DNA from: Sinohyriopsis cumingii
Lineage: Eukaryota > Mollusca > Bivalvia > Unionida > Unionidae
Length of the DNA: 64,000 nucleotides
Direction of reading: 5' to 3'
NCBI GenBank assembly: GCA_028554795.2
Contig: CM068835.1
Span: 56,969,219 to 57,033,218, forward strand
The notes under the pieces are model-generated. The model was given only the letters and a program-made list of their open reading frames with translations, did no database searches and was not told where the DNA came from. Below, piece after piece: positions 24,588 through 39,239 of this stretch. Positions within the stretch are counted from its first letter, which is position 1. Every line of letters starts with the position of its first letter. Made by a program: the position numbers and the translations under genes.

Positions 24588-24832
24588 CCGAGTGGCCGAG
24601 TGGTCTAAAGCGCTCTCCGTTACGGATCACTGCCATCTCACCTCTGTCTGCGTGGGTTCAAGTCTCGGATTCGGCTAATGTGGGTATGTGAGAAAGCTTG
24701 CCAGTAGCTTCTCGTGGGTCGGTGGTTCTTTCCGGTGTTTTCACGGGTTCTTCCTCCACCATTAATACTGGCCGCCATGTATAGCCCTATCGTGTGCTGA
24801 AAAATAGCGTTAAACCCTACAACAAGAACAAA
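24588..24832 (+). mobile_element. tRNA-derived SINE, family B, near full length
   Basis: The head 'gagtggccgagtggtctaaa' is a Leu/Ser-type tRNA D-arm with an A box. A B box ('gggttcaagtctc') follows, then the body 'tgagaaagcttgccagtagc', 'gggtcggtggttctttccgg', 'ggccgccatgtatagcc', and the 3' end 'gcgttaaaccctacaacaag'. It serves as the reference copy for the fragments at 2368, 6785, 52196 and 52467. Confidence 0.85.
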
Positions 24833-25080
24833 TTTGTCGATTCATGTTTGATTACCCATTCAAGCTGCGTGTTCTGATTAGTTCCTGTTAGGAACGATAT
24901 CATTTGCTTATATCAGTTTCTTTTAAAACCATTGATGGACTTTATGTTGCGAGTATGTTATCAGGATCATTAATCCTCAAAGTACATTATAAATTAACAT
25001 CTTATTCACGACATTGCTTTCAGTGTCTTGCTAAATCCAATACAAATCCAGCTAATCCTGTTACAAACATAAAAATGTAT

Positions 25081-25099
25081 ACATTATATTATATTATAT

Positions 25100-25154
<55 letters not shown>
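25081..25154. repeat. (TATAT)n/(TA)n microsatellite
   Basis: Five ATATT-type units grade into pure TA. Confidence 0.95.
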
Positions 25155-25156
<2 letters not shown>

Positions 25157-25426
25157 GGAATAAAAAATCAAATGATGTACTAAAATGGATTCTATCCCAC
25201 AAATGTATCGTCACAAACCAAATCTCTCGCCCATGCGTACAGATCCACAATAAAGTTCCGTCGTAGATGACATCTGATGCTGAAATATTTCACAATTTAA
25301 GCTGACTTCCACATTCGTATGCACAGCGAAACTTGCAATATGTTAGAATAGTAAAAAGTCAAACATTGTCCTCGTGAAAATGTATAAATAGTAATTAATA
25401 ATAAAGATATTTAGTTACATCAACAA

Positions 25427-25429
<3 letters not shown>

Positions 25430-25461
<32 letters not shown>

Positions 25462-25466
25462 TCTCT
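25430..25466. repeat. (TC)n microsatellite at a SINE insertion site
   Basis: 'ctctgt' units followed by pure TC, immediately before the SINE head. A second TC run closes the element at 25765-25786. Confidence 0.9.
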
Positions 25467-25786
25467 ACCGCTGCGGTGGCCTAGTGGTTAGAGCTTCCGC
25501 ATCGGATGCGGGAGGTCATGGGTTTGAACCCCGGCCGAATCATATCAAAGACATATAAAAATGGTACTAACAGCTGCCTCGCTTGGCGCTCAGCATTAAG
25601 AGGTTAGTGTTAGGACTGGTCGGCGTGGTGTCAGGATAATGTGACTGGGTGGGACATCATGCTACATGTCTGCGGCATAAGCTAGACATCACTATAAACT
25701 AGCACACTGCAGACATTGTAGCATTATGACTGGAAAATTGTTAAAGCTACGTTGAAAATCCATATCACTCTCTCTCTCTCTCTCTT
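25467..25786 (+). mobile_element. tRNA-derived SINE, family A
   Basis: Head 'gcggtggcctagtggttaga', B box 'gggtttgaacccc', and the conserved body ('ggttagtgttaggactggtc', 'gataatgtgactgggtggga'), with a short deletion after 'ctgcggcat' relative to the 2507 copy. The end 'aaaatccatatcac' plus (TC)n is the 3' tail. Confidence 0.85.
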
Positions 25787-26300
25787 TGATTGCGCTTGCC
25801 AATTTTCCTCAAGTAACACCTGTCATTAATAAATAAAAAAGAATTAAAGTTTACAGTTAACTCCGGTTGACAACCATAAATATATCCGCAATTTGATATA
25901 TGAGCAGCCAATGGAATACATTTAAGTCTGCTTTTGCTGATTGTCTCATACAAACAAGACTTTGGCTGTCTGGTTCCCACAGATGCGAAATTATGAAACG
26001 TGCATTCATTACAATTCGGTTTTATAGTCCTTCTGGTCTGAAAATACTCCAACTCGAGGAAAAAACGTAAACATATATGAACATATAACTTCCCGTCACA
26101 AATTCCAATACAAATCTCTTGAACATATTTTTATTTCTGTCAAAAGCATTTCACTCAAATTGAAGGATCCGTCATCGACGTCTTTTCAATGCCTAAGAAG
26201 TGACTGTATAATTGGAATAGAGACGATAAGCTTTAAACCAACTAGCACGAGAAGATAAAAAGGATCTACACAAAGTTGCTTGGTCGAATTGGTAATTCCT
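25787..26300. other. No gene recognised; possible weak copy of the 11.5-kb repeat
   Basis: 'gaacatatttttatttctgt' and 'gcatttcactcaaatt' near 26120-26160 resemble 11655-11690. The 95-codon minus frame 25765-26052 begins in the SINE tail and has no domain. Confidence 0.35.
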
Positions 26301-26345
26301 TATTTCAGGGAAAGACTATTCCAATGTTTTGGTGTAGAGTGCAAA

Positions 26346-26348
<3 letters not shown>

Positions 26349-26396
<48 letters not shown>
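26349..26396. repeat. (GT)n microsatellite
   Basis: About 23 GT units. Confidence 0.97.
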
Positions 26397-26397
<1 letters not shown>

Positions 26398-26503
26398 TGA
26401 GAAAGGGTCTGGGTCTCTGAGTCTGCGTGTTTTTTAACAATCTGAGTCTTATCGCTACGATGTCTGACATTAGGGCATCATACCGCTGAAATAATGTTTC
26501 ATG

Positions 26504-26696
26504 TCCCAACCAGTCACATTACCCTGACACCAGGCCGACAAGTCCTAAAACTAGCCTTTTAATGCTAAGCGCCAAACGATGCAGCTGCTAATAACATTTT
26601 TATAAGACTTTCTTTGGACTCGCTCGTGGTTTGATCATGCGACCTCCTGCATACGATGCGGACTCTCTAACCACTTAGACCACTAGAGTGGTAGAG
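26504..26696 (-). mobile_element. Family A SINE, old 3'-truncated copy
   Basis: The minus strand reads 'tagtggtctaagtggttaga', a damaged B box ('gcatgatcaaaccac') and the body through 'ggtaatgtgactggttggga', with about 15-20% differences from the other copies. The damaged B box suggests it is inactive. Confidence 0.8.
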
Positions 26697-27089
26697 TGCA
26701 TAGTAGAATTTGTCAATAAAGATTTGATGCCGAACCAAATTTGCAAGATTTCTCAAATTATAATTGGGAAAATAACTGTAATGTAAAGATGTCATAGAAG
26801 ACGAACAAATCTGCTACTGATCAAAGAGCATATTGTAAAATAGGCTCTCTCATTTGGGTTCTATCCAAATATTTTCAAGAACCACTTGGACAAAGTTTTT
26901 GGATGTAAAGTTTCTGTCGTATCCTACACTTTTGAGGTGGTTGTTTCGTTTGAAAGACAACTGCAAATCCATGGAATATAAACTATGTTTAAAGCCCATT
27001 TTCTGCGATTAGCGAGCGGAAAGTGGCTGATGTGAAGAGTGCAATTGATGAAGAGACATTGATAGTTATTAACACGTCAGCCGTATTTT

Positions 27090-27600
27090 TATATGCTGAA
27101 GAATAATTTGACCCTCATAACGGCTTGTACAAGATGGGTGCCGTTTTTGTTACAAAGAGACATTTGAATGAGATTTTCATCGGTGCTGAAACAAGTCTTT
27201 ATTTTATTGGACCGACTCAAAAGAAAAAAACAAAGTTTACATCTGACAAAACAAGCCGAAACCTTAAATCGCTGGGCGTAGTCGGACTATGCATGAAGGT
27301 TGACACGAATCAGTTTTCGATGCAAAAGGTCCGTACCTGTGCCTGACTCTGCAAGTGTTACGGGATATTTTTATGACTCCAAAGTGTTGCGGAAAGATAT
27401 TGAACACTACCGGACCTCATGAAGAATCCATATAATCTATGACAATGCACTGGTGCATAAATCCGCCATCGTGACAGACTTCCCGTGAGTGTATTGCATC
27501 CAAACTTTGCCACATCAATACATACAGCTCTGATGCAGTTCCAACTGACGTTTGGTTGAATCGTGTCCATCAAAATTAGTTGAGAGGAACACGATTTGAA
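27090..27600 (+). pseudogene. Broken mariner-family transposase
   Basis: Several plus-strand segments follow the order of a mariner (IS630-Tc1-mariner) transposase: TRWVPFLLQRDI (matching the WVPHxL motif), then, in the 73-codon frame from 27125, a GAETSLYFIGPTQKKK segment at the first catalytic position (normally G-D-E; here D is changed to A), then SVTGYFYDSKVLRKDIEHY and IIYDNALVHKSAIVTDF (matching the second D in the D-N-A-x-x-H motif), and a remnant of the LPHPPYSPD region. Stops and frame changes separate the parts, and the N-terminal DNA-binding half is missing. Terminal inverted repeats were not found. Confidence 0.72.
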
Positions 27601-27857
27601 ACACTCACAAGAGCAGTAGTCTAGTTTATGTACACCATATCAAAACTTGAATACGAAATGGCATTTAATACTTGGATAATGAGATTGAGAAAGTGTGTAG
27701 ATAGGGACATGGGGAGGATCTTGAGGGAATTTAATGACATATTTTTCTATGAAAGGAGGAAAGAAAGATGGAATGCATAAAAGTGGTTTCTTCCGGAGCG
27801 ACTTACACTGAAAATGAAACATGATTTGATCTGTAAAAATAAAGAATGATGACACAA

Positions 27858-31070
<3,213 letters not shown>

Positions 31071-31074
31071 GTTG

Positions 31075-31195
31075 GGTGGCTGTACGGCACTCTTAACACT
31101 GCATTGGTTACATATTGCCCAAGAAATGGGAGCTAAGTGCTAGTCAGGGAGGTTATCGAACCCTCTATCCTTGAGCTACAAATCAAACCGCGAGG
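31075..31195 (-). mobile_element. Degenerate tRNA-derived SINE fragment
   Basis: The minus strand reads 'gatttgtagctcaaggatag' (A-box-like), then 'gagggttcgataacc' (B-box-like), then an unshared tail. Too decayed for a family call. Confidence 0.45.
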
Positions 31196-32300
31196 TGCAT
31201 GAATATGTGGAAGCATTATTACTGTTCATGTTTATTTGGTACTTTCTATTCTGTGACTTCAACCAATTCTGGCATATCTCTTTCTTATATCTTTCTTTTC
31301 TTTGTTTCTACTCGTTTACGCAATATTTACTCATTATATATGTGTATATTTTCTTATGAACGATCTAACTGTTTGCTTTTTGAATGATCTAACTTTAGTT
31401 TACCTGCCTTGAAATCAGCTAACTTCACTTACCTTTAAAAGTCAGAAATTTTATATGTAAATATGGCGACGTCCCACATGATCAATTATAAATGTATTTG
31501 CATCCTCGAGGATGAGCTTCCAATTAAACAATTAAATTGTTCGAATTCTGACCTCGCTACTTCTGTTATACAGATGACAATACAATACTTTTAGCTCAAT
31601 ACTTCAAAACAGGATGATACTTAATCAAAAGATATGGTGATGCAGCTAGCTTTCGTAAGATCCTGTATTGGTAGGCTTGTATTAAATCAAAGGGTAAACA
31701 ACTAGGCCAGTGAAAGAAAGCAAGAAAACCTTGTAGATAGCTTTTAGATAATGCAGTCATAAGAAAAATAAATAGGTTATACTCTATGCAGCAGTGCTGC
31801 ATCTTTAAATGTAAATAATTTCCACCCTGTAAGGTGTTCAAGGTAATGGAAGAGTGTGGTAATCTATAGTTCTCAAATGGCTATCACAAATCTGTCCGTG
31901 CTGTATGTATGTTTTCTGCAATGCGTTAAAGAAAAACTGAATTCCAACATCCCTTACTACAACAAGAAAATTGATAATAAATCCCACTGACCTGAGTGGA
32001 CGCCATTACAGAAAGGCTACAGAGCATGTCATTATACACAGTTGCAAAATATATCAAATAATTATATTTACGTATATAAATTTCTTTACACAATATCATT
32101 ATCAATTGTAGCCATGAGAGTTGATATTTCCCGAGTCACTTAACCTAATTTGATTTCACAAATCATGGATTCATTCAAATATTATGGATGAAAAAGAATG
32201 AATGTGCTGAACGGAGCCTGTTCATTGAACATACACAAGCTAAACTTGCTTATTTGCTAATGTAATTACGTAAGCACTAAATCACGTGGCATAGAAGAAT
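31196..32300. other. No gene recognised
   Basis: Two overlapping 62-codon frames (31171-31387) are hydrophobic and AT-driven. The minus frame 31596-31841 has no domain. Confidence 0.45.
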
Positions 32301-32433
32301 GCAATATCATACCACCATTATATAAATGTAATATCATACCAACATTATATAAATGCAATATCATACCACCATTATATAAATGCAATATCATGCCACCATT
32401 ATATAAATGCAATATCATACCACCATTATATAA
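32301..32433. repeat. 27-bp minisatellite, five copies
   Basis: Units start at 32301, 32328, 32355, 32382 and 32409 and read 'gcaatatcataccaccatta' plus 'tataaat', with at most two changes each. The period is a multiple of three, so the minus-strand frame 32266-32496 shows a nine-residue protein repeat; this is a by-product. Confidence 0.95.
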
Positions 32434-34550
32434 CCTTGGCCTTGAATTAAGATGTGTTCCAACATTAAATTCCAACACCGTAACATAGTAATACATAATT
32501 TCAAAGATATAGAGATTTTTATATTCTTGTAGGAGTTGGAAGAGGTCAGTTTCAAAGGTAAGTTAATAATAGATTTATTCCACGTGTCATTCTTTAAATT
32601 TAGAATGATCCACGACATCAGCATAGCAGTGTTCCAACATGTCCTACCATTTCTTTATTAAACTTGTATCTCTCAGTTCATTTATACAGTAGTAATTACT
32701 TCTCCCCTTCGCTGTTGATGTTGATCTCACTAAGATAATAATAAAAAGCCAGAAACAGTTTTACGGTCTTAAGCTATAATTGCTTCGAAAAAAACACTTA
32801 ACTGCCTGTTTAATTAGTTCACTTTAAAAATGTTCGTAACAAAAATAGACTCTAGAATAGAGAAGGCTTGACATCTATTTATAACAGCGTACATACATTC
32901 ACAACAATTAATAAGTATTGCATTCCCTCATGGCATTCGTGCAGAATCGTCAATAAATTTACTACGATGGTTATACAGCACACATTATTAATCTTTAGTT
33001 AAACACAATTTTAATTCGTTTAACAACTGCAATCATAACACACAGTATACACAAGCTGCAATCCGTTTTCCTGCAAATTGGTCTCTTTTTAAAGAGCAAT
33101 CAAATTATATTTGCATATAATACATTGCCTTTCCTATCATTGTGCAAAATAGTTCCCGATAGAAAGATAATATTCCTACCGTTGGTGAAGTTAATGTGCC
33201 ATTGTCAACATGGAAAGAATTTCATCTTGTTGACCCATTATGTTTTCCTCTTCGACACTAGATACATATCTGACGTTCCCATTTTGAACTAGTATCCTAA
33301 AGGATGGTTTGATTAATTCCCTTCATCATTCTCCACTCGTAAGACGGGTGAATGTTAAAAATGTTACAATCCAATAAAATTGTTGGAAATCTCGTTGATT
33401 GTTGGGCAAGATAAAAGCATCAACAAGGCACAGTTCAGCTGCTCTGCTCAAATATTCTATAGAACGCCACTTTATGTCTCGCTGTATCTTCTGTGATTTG
33501 TCTGTTGCGCGACATTGCCGATCAATAATTACCATGTAGTAACTGAATTAGTTCATATTATGTTTTTACATCAGATTTGAAACAAAGGAACATGTGCTGC
33601 CGTTGATTGGTCCACTGGTAGTTTGAACAGGAAACTACAAAAACCTTGGAAACTTACAGCTAAAGAAATCAACAAAAATACCGTCTATAATCCTCGAGCA
33701 AGCAATTCTAATGAGCTCACAAATAATGTATAATGATGTTGATAATTGCAGTCCAACAATAAAAACGAATTGAAATACCTAGCCCTTATACAAAGAAGTC
33801 AGTATTCAATAGCAAAAATATATTTTGCTTTCTTTAGTTAACAGTTTGTATTAGCACATCCAAGTCCAGAACACAAATTTTTTATCCGTGTATGGAGACT
33901 TTGAAACACTAAATACAGCAGCTTCCAGCATATCCCACACAGGAATACAATTTAAGAAAATAGGCCAATTGCTGATTCCATTTAAATAATTTAAGAAGTA
34001 TTATACTTTAGTGCACGAGGAAGCTCAGGTGTTGTTTCCAAGTTCCTTATATTTGTTAGATTGTCTCGAAATAAACTAACACAACATTATTTTGTCAGCA
34101 TCGTTAGACAATATAAAAATGAGCCGATGTTTATTTCCCCACGTGTATCAGTTGTAAAATATTGAGTCAACAGAAAACAAGCCCACACTGGACACATTCT
34201 TCTTGCGTTGTTTCGTAACCGAAGTCCTCGGCATATTCATAGAGCAGCAAATACCAACAAAAGGTCGTTACAACTAACTTTATGTTCTTGAAGCAACCAT
34301 CATATAAAAGTAGATTTAGGTTATTTTGATTTGTTTAGATATCTTGTAATGCACATGTTCGAGTATCAATTAGATGTAGTATTTGTCAGATCTGACAATT
34401 AATATAAAATTTATGTATACTACAAGTGCTTCGTCTATCATTGTTTACGATTTATCAAATTCATAAACGAGAAAAAAAAATGTTTTTTTAAAATACAGCA
34501 GTCACAATGTAGATGTCTTTGCGGTACAGTCACATACACTTCCTCTTCAT
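32434..34550. other. No gene recognised
   Basis: The 69-codon minus frame 33326-33535 has mixed composition and could be an exon, but no domain or clear splice pair was found. Confidence 0.4.
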
Positions 34551-34552
34551 TT

Positions 34553-34731
34553 TTAACGAAGACGCAGATAGATGAGATATCTGTCTCTAATGAGAGTGGC
34601 GCAAAACGGACAGGAAATAAGCAGCTCTGTGCAGTTCAAGCATGTCAAATGTCCACACTCAAGAGCATTGCAGATGCGACGTAGCCGACATATTCTACAT
34701 GACAAGAGATTGTTGAATTCCTGGATTTGGG
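34553..34731 (-). CDS. Terminal exon encoding a RING finger, IAP-like C-terminus
   Basis: On the minus strand a strong 3' splice site ('ttatctattttccag') precedes an exon that stays open to TAA at 34553. It encodes CRICRLRRICNALECGHLTC and LNCTELLISCPFCATLI, a C3HC4 RING pattern (C-x2-C, C-x-H-x2-C-x2-C, C-x2-C). The hydrophobic end IRDRYLIYL closely follows the last cysteine pair, as in the C-terminal RING of inhibitor-of-apoptosis proteins, where it works as an E3 ubiquitin ligase. The first zinc pair (CRIC) is followed by fewer residues than in classical RINGs. The intron enters in phase 1. No BIR domain or upstream exon was recognised. It could be a functional gene end or a stray exon of the expanded molluscan IAP/RING set. 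Confidence 0.6.
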
Positions 34732-35340
34732 CTGGAAAATAGATAATACATGTTTTCGGCATTTTATTATTACTTACTGTTGTCTGTACCCCCCAAAATT
34801 AGATACAATTTCAAGTTACATTTAGCATTTTACTCGATTCTTTATACACGTATTCAGTATTGCCCTCAGTCTAGACGGATAAGATTTATCAGCCCTACAT
34901 TTTAAATAACTGAGAAATAGTGCAAACTACCAATTTAGGGCAGAGAGTAGTCCCTATAATCATATGTACATTGCAAGAAAGCATTTGCAGTATAAAATTT
35001 TCGAGTCCTAATTTTAGCTGGCCTACCCACGCAAACACGATGCCGACTGTTTGAACGCCACTGTCCACTTAAAGGAAACGGAAAATTTCATCATTATCAT
35101 GCATGATTAGATATTTATATAATCCTATTCTGTTCTTTATAGTCCAATATCAATGTAAATAATGGCTCTGGTGGAGTTGTTTTCCTTCTTTAATTACATG
35201 AAATGTAAACGTAGTAAACCACCGACACCAAACATGCTTGAAAAGTTATAGAAATCGTCATTCACTTATAATGGCATAGCTACATAAAAATGTGACAAAT
35301 ATCAATTTACAAAAAAATTGATTGGTTATTCATACGTTAT
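34732..35340. other. Presumed intron or upstream region of the RING gene
   Basis: A consensus donor (GTAAGT, minus strand, 34777-34772) lies only 46 bases upstream of the acceptor. That is very short for an animal intron, and the frame upstream of it soon meets a stop, so the true donor is probably farther away. Confidence 0.3.
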
Positions 35341-35344
35341 CAAA

Positions 35345-35445
35345 CGTGTCTGTCTGTCTGTGTGTCTGTCTGTATGCATGCATGCATGCATGTGTGTATA
35401 TATGTATGTATGTATGTCTGTATGTATGTATGTATGCATGCATTA
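35345..35445. repeat. Compound (GTCT)n/(TGCA)n/(TATG)n microsatellite
   Basis: Tetranucleotide runs of several types follow each other. The frame 35322-35522 across it is spurious. Confidence 0.9.
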
Positions 35446-36964
35446 AATTTGTTACATTTTACCTTGCACCCATTACAGGTATACCAAGAAAGTGGTATTT
35501 AAACGCGAGACACATTAGCTAATAAAGCATGGACAACTTAATTGACAACTGTGGTTGATTCGATTAGAAACTATTGTCAAGGTTGTTTCAGGACTGACAA
35601 AAACCCATTTTAAGTGCATACAGTAGGCACAGAATAAAGGTCATGTTCAATTTCTCCAAATTTTATACAAAATCCACTTCTCCGTGCCACTAAATGGATG
35701 GTTCATAAGTGTCAGTGGCATCTATTTTTCACTACATACGACTCCATATTGATGTGCACTACATCAAAGTTTGTGGATAAAAAGGTATTCTTTAAGCACT
35801 CACTGCTGAATGTTGCAGAATTATTACCCTAAAGAATGGTCCATCACTATTACATAAATTTCTACCAATTTCTTCACGCTCAGAGCACCATCCCCACCCA
35901 CTTGTACTGAATTGTGCATTACCAGTAGACCTAAAGCATCCGAATTTGTATATAACCAGAAAACTACATTTTCGTGCCCAAGTCTTATCATTTTAGGCGA
36001 AGAACCCAAAGCTGAGGTTATTTCACCGCCACATGCAGCGACTAGCATTAATGACTGGTGTGCGCGGAAATTATCAGCATTTTTTAAACTAATTACCGGC
36101 TCGTTTTGCAAGCAAGATTTAGCAACAAATAATGGAAATTTAGTATATGTGTGAGGGCATTTCTTTCTTATTGTTAATCCCATCACCTTTCATGACCCTC
36201 AGTTATTTATAAATATTTATCATGTTGAACCTTTGAAATACTATTTAACTGCTCTTGACATAGAACAGTTTTACCTTTTAATCTATTCCACCTTTCCAGT
36301 TCTTGGTTTGTAAATGGAATGGTCGAGCCTAAGTGAATATTGTGACTTCCCTCCATATCTGCAATCGGAAATATGTTTTGAAAATCTAGTTGTTGTTTCA
36401 TCAAAGAAAGATACAGATTTCATCAACTCGCAGTTATTGGTAACATTTTGTCATTTTTAAAGTAAACGAACAAAACTTTATTTCAAAATACACTGAATGT
36501 CTTACGAATTGATGGACTGAATTAATGTATAGTTCACATTATCTCGTATTGGCATACAAAATTGTCTTATGGACGATATGTTTAAAAATCGGTTTTCTAC
36601 ATTCCATTCAAAGTTAACAGATTGTTTCATTACATTACCTTAGATAAAAATGTGACCTTTTTACTTTTCTGCTTCATCCAGTTTGATTACTTCCATAATT
36701 CGACTTTTTATTCAAACGTCTGGAGAGCGGAACATTCTGGTATTTTCACCTGCAAATAAGTTGTATATGTGTTATAAGCATTTCGTACTATTCTATGTTT
36801 CTCGTGATTAATACAAGAGTTTAGACATTAATATACCATACAATTTTCAATTTGTTAAATTCTTAAATAATAAATAACTATGGTTGCTTACCCAATATAT
36901 TAATATCGAAACAAAACAGTACTAGATTCATTAATGTCATAATGTCATTTGACACCCCCACCCC

Positions 36965-36965
<1 letters not shown>
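35446..36965. other. No gene assigned; one long minus frame of unknown status
   Basis: The minus frame 35824-36186 (120 codons) and an overlapping plus frame of 80 codons have non-repetitive composition but no recognisable domain. The minus frame 36207-36404 (65 codons) is likewise unassigned. Possible exons, but unsupported. Confidence 0.35.

Positions 36966-36966
<1 letters not shown>

Positions 36967-37011
<45 letters not shown>
36967..37011. repeat. (TG)n microsatellite
   Basis: About 20 TG units after a short TATA run. Confidence 0.97.
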
Positions 37012-37013
<2 letters not shown>

Positions 37014-37406
37014 CTTTTCTAACTTTAATTTTAGTAAACCTGGAGTAGAGTCAGATTACATCGCATTATTCAATTATTCAATCCTCTTTAGAGTACACAA
37101 AGTAGGCTGTACTCTGCCTCTTCCCACAACTTAATGAAGAGGCTGGACCAAATGTTATGAAACACAATTCCTAGTTTAAGTTCTACCCTTACTACCGTCA
37201 TTTTATTTCAGTTCCAAAATGCTATAGAGAGATGAGTATATTTATGAGTAATCAAACTGAAAGATGTACTGTCGAATGTTTCATCATCTAGTGTGATTTG
37301 CTGATGCAAGCATTCGGGTTCAAGAGCATGTCAGCACAATATTGAATACTGGCTACGTGGTTATTCGTTGAACAGGATTTGTTATGAATATCTTTAAAAA
37401 GGGAAC

Positions 37407-37408
<2 letters not shown>

Positions 37409-37475
<67 letters not shown>
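37409..37475. repeat. (TA)n microsatellite
   Basis: About 33 TA units. Confidence 0.97.
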
Positions 37476-37477
<2 letters not shown>

Positions 37478-37714
37478 TGTCCATAATTGTAACATACGGG
37501 CTCAGTTCCTTGTTTTAATAGGTATAAATATACCATTTCATGCGGAGTAGTATACCTAATATGCGTTCTAGATTTACCTTACCTATATAGATCAAAGACT
37601 CCTATACCCCATGAATTAGCCTTTTTCACTCAGGTCTCACTGGATAGTTTCGTATTTTGACACTCTAATTTTTAAGGTAGAAGGCATGAACCTAATTATC
37701 ACAAGCCTAGTATT

Positions 37715-38214
37715 TATAAATTCACACAGAAGCTAAATATGTAACGTGGCTGAGATTTGCTTTGAGTTAGGCTTGGAAATGGGTTGGCTTGTTAGTGACT
37801 GCCTGTCAGAGTTAGACGAGCATTGGAGTTCAAATGCGTAACTTGGGCTGCAAATGGCTTACGTATTTACATGTTTTGCTACAGAGGTAAATATCTAAAA
37901 ATCTAAATGGTTGAGGGGTGATGAAAAGTATGCTGATTTGTTATAGTACTAGTGAACTTGATTCATGCATAAGGCACATACTGATTCTTTTAGCTGCCTT
38001 GTCACAGGAAAATATTGAAAATAGCCCTTTCCTGTCAAAAATGAATGTAAAAAATAGGGGTTGGTGGCAGTGTTGGTACAGTATAAAAACCACCAGCTGC
38101 ATTAGGAATTAACCTGATTGCCGAAGTCACAATCTCACATGTATGCATTCTACAAAAATCATTAGTTTGTTTTTATTTTTATCTTGAGTGTAAAATTATT
38201 CTCATTTTTCTGCA
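37715..38214 (-). repeat. 3' LTR of the Gypsy element
   Basis: Shares ordered blocks with 40193-40695: 'ttcacacagaa', 'tgagttaggcttggaaatgg', 'caaatgcgtaacttgggctg', 'tgctacagaggtaaatatct', 'ggggttgg', 'catttttctgca'. As the coding strand is minus, this is the downstream LTR. Confidence 0.75.
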
Positions 38215-38689
38215 ATAGGTCATTGTCGGATCAAAAATATTTTCTGACAATCTGGTGTTGTCACCCACGACATTGATATCAGGCAATCGCCCATTGATTT
38301 TTACTTCAAAATATTGCTTTGTCGCAACATATACATCGTCGATGGGCCCTTGTATCAGTTGAATTTAGTTTTCGTTATGATGGGACCCCTCATCATTTCA
38401 ACGCCCGATTTTCTAACTTTCGATTGCGTGTTTGTGTCAAGATTGTTTTTGAAAAGGGCAACCGACATTCTAGCGTCTCTGATTTCCTAATTATCGGTGA
38501 TTTCGGCCAGATTCTTCTCGCTGCTTTAAAACAACGTCAAAGATGTCCACGTTGGACGAGTGCGGTTTTCTGGTTTTGACTTGAAAAATCATGAGTTAAT
38601 CTGTGTCGATGTTAACAACAACCCAGCTGCTCCATTCGATCAAATTTGCTTAGGTTGCAATTATGGTCAATATTATCTTGCACTTGTTT

Positions 38690-39197
38690 AATTGTTTAGA
38701 GAACTTGCACAATGTATGATCAACGCTATTGTTTTTCTTCTTAAATTAATGCTCTACCAACCCCTACGTCACTTGCACCAACATACATTTCAAATGATTG
38801 ATTGCAATCTGGAGCTGAAAGAACTGTTACACTCTTCAGTACGGCCTTTAATTTCTCAAGAGCCTCCTGAACTTTGTCAGACAAACAAAACCTGGGATTT
38901 CTTACTCAGCAAATTCAGGGGTTTGGCAATTATTGAAAAATTGGAAGAAAATTTTCGATAATATCCAGATATACACCAAAATCGCATTAGTCGCGTTTTA
39001 CTGATAGGCACTGGGAATTCAAACACAGCATTAACCTTAACTTGTACACGTTTAACTTGATCGTGTCCTACAATGTGTCCTAAAATGTAAACATGTACGA
39101 CAAAACTCACTTTACTTAAATTAATTATCAAATTTGCATCACTGAGTCGAATTTTTTGACTCAACAAATGTACCATTCCAATACATGACCGTGACAT
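38690..39197 (-). pseudogene. Gypsy pol remnant: end of RT and start of RNase H
   Basis: The 106-codon frame 38877-39197 contains DANLIINLSKVSF, YILGHIVGHDQVKRVQVKV, ISGYYRKFSSNFS and AKPLNLLSKK. These are the signature blocks of the RT connection/thumb region in Ty3/Gypsy Pol (L-G-H-x-V, G-x-x-x-Y-Y-R-x-F). After a frameshift the minus strand continues with LKAVLKSVTVLSAPD and a YVGASDVGVG segment matching the start of RNase H; the first catalytic D there is replaced by G. The YxDD region lies upstream of the deletion point and is absent. Confidence 0.8.
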
Positions 39198-39239
39198 TGA
39201 TCTCTTGGAAATAAGGGTATATAGAATAGCGCTATCTGC

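Noticed and set aside
34732-34777. 46-base intron directly upstream of the RING exon
   Set aside because: Too short for a typical animal intron, and the upstream frame meets a stop soon; the donor consensus is probably chance.
35824-36186. 120-codon minus frame with ordinary composition
   Set aside because: No domain, no clear splice sites and a competing 80-codon plus frame; length alone is not enough.
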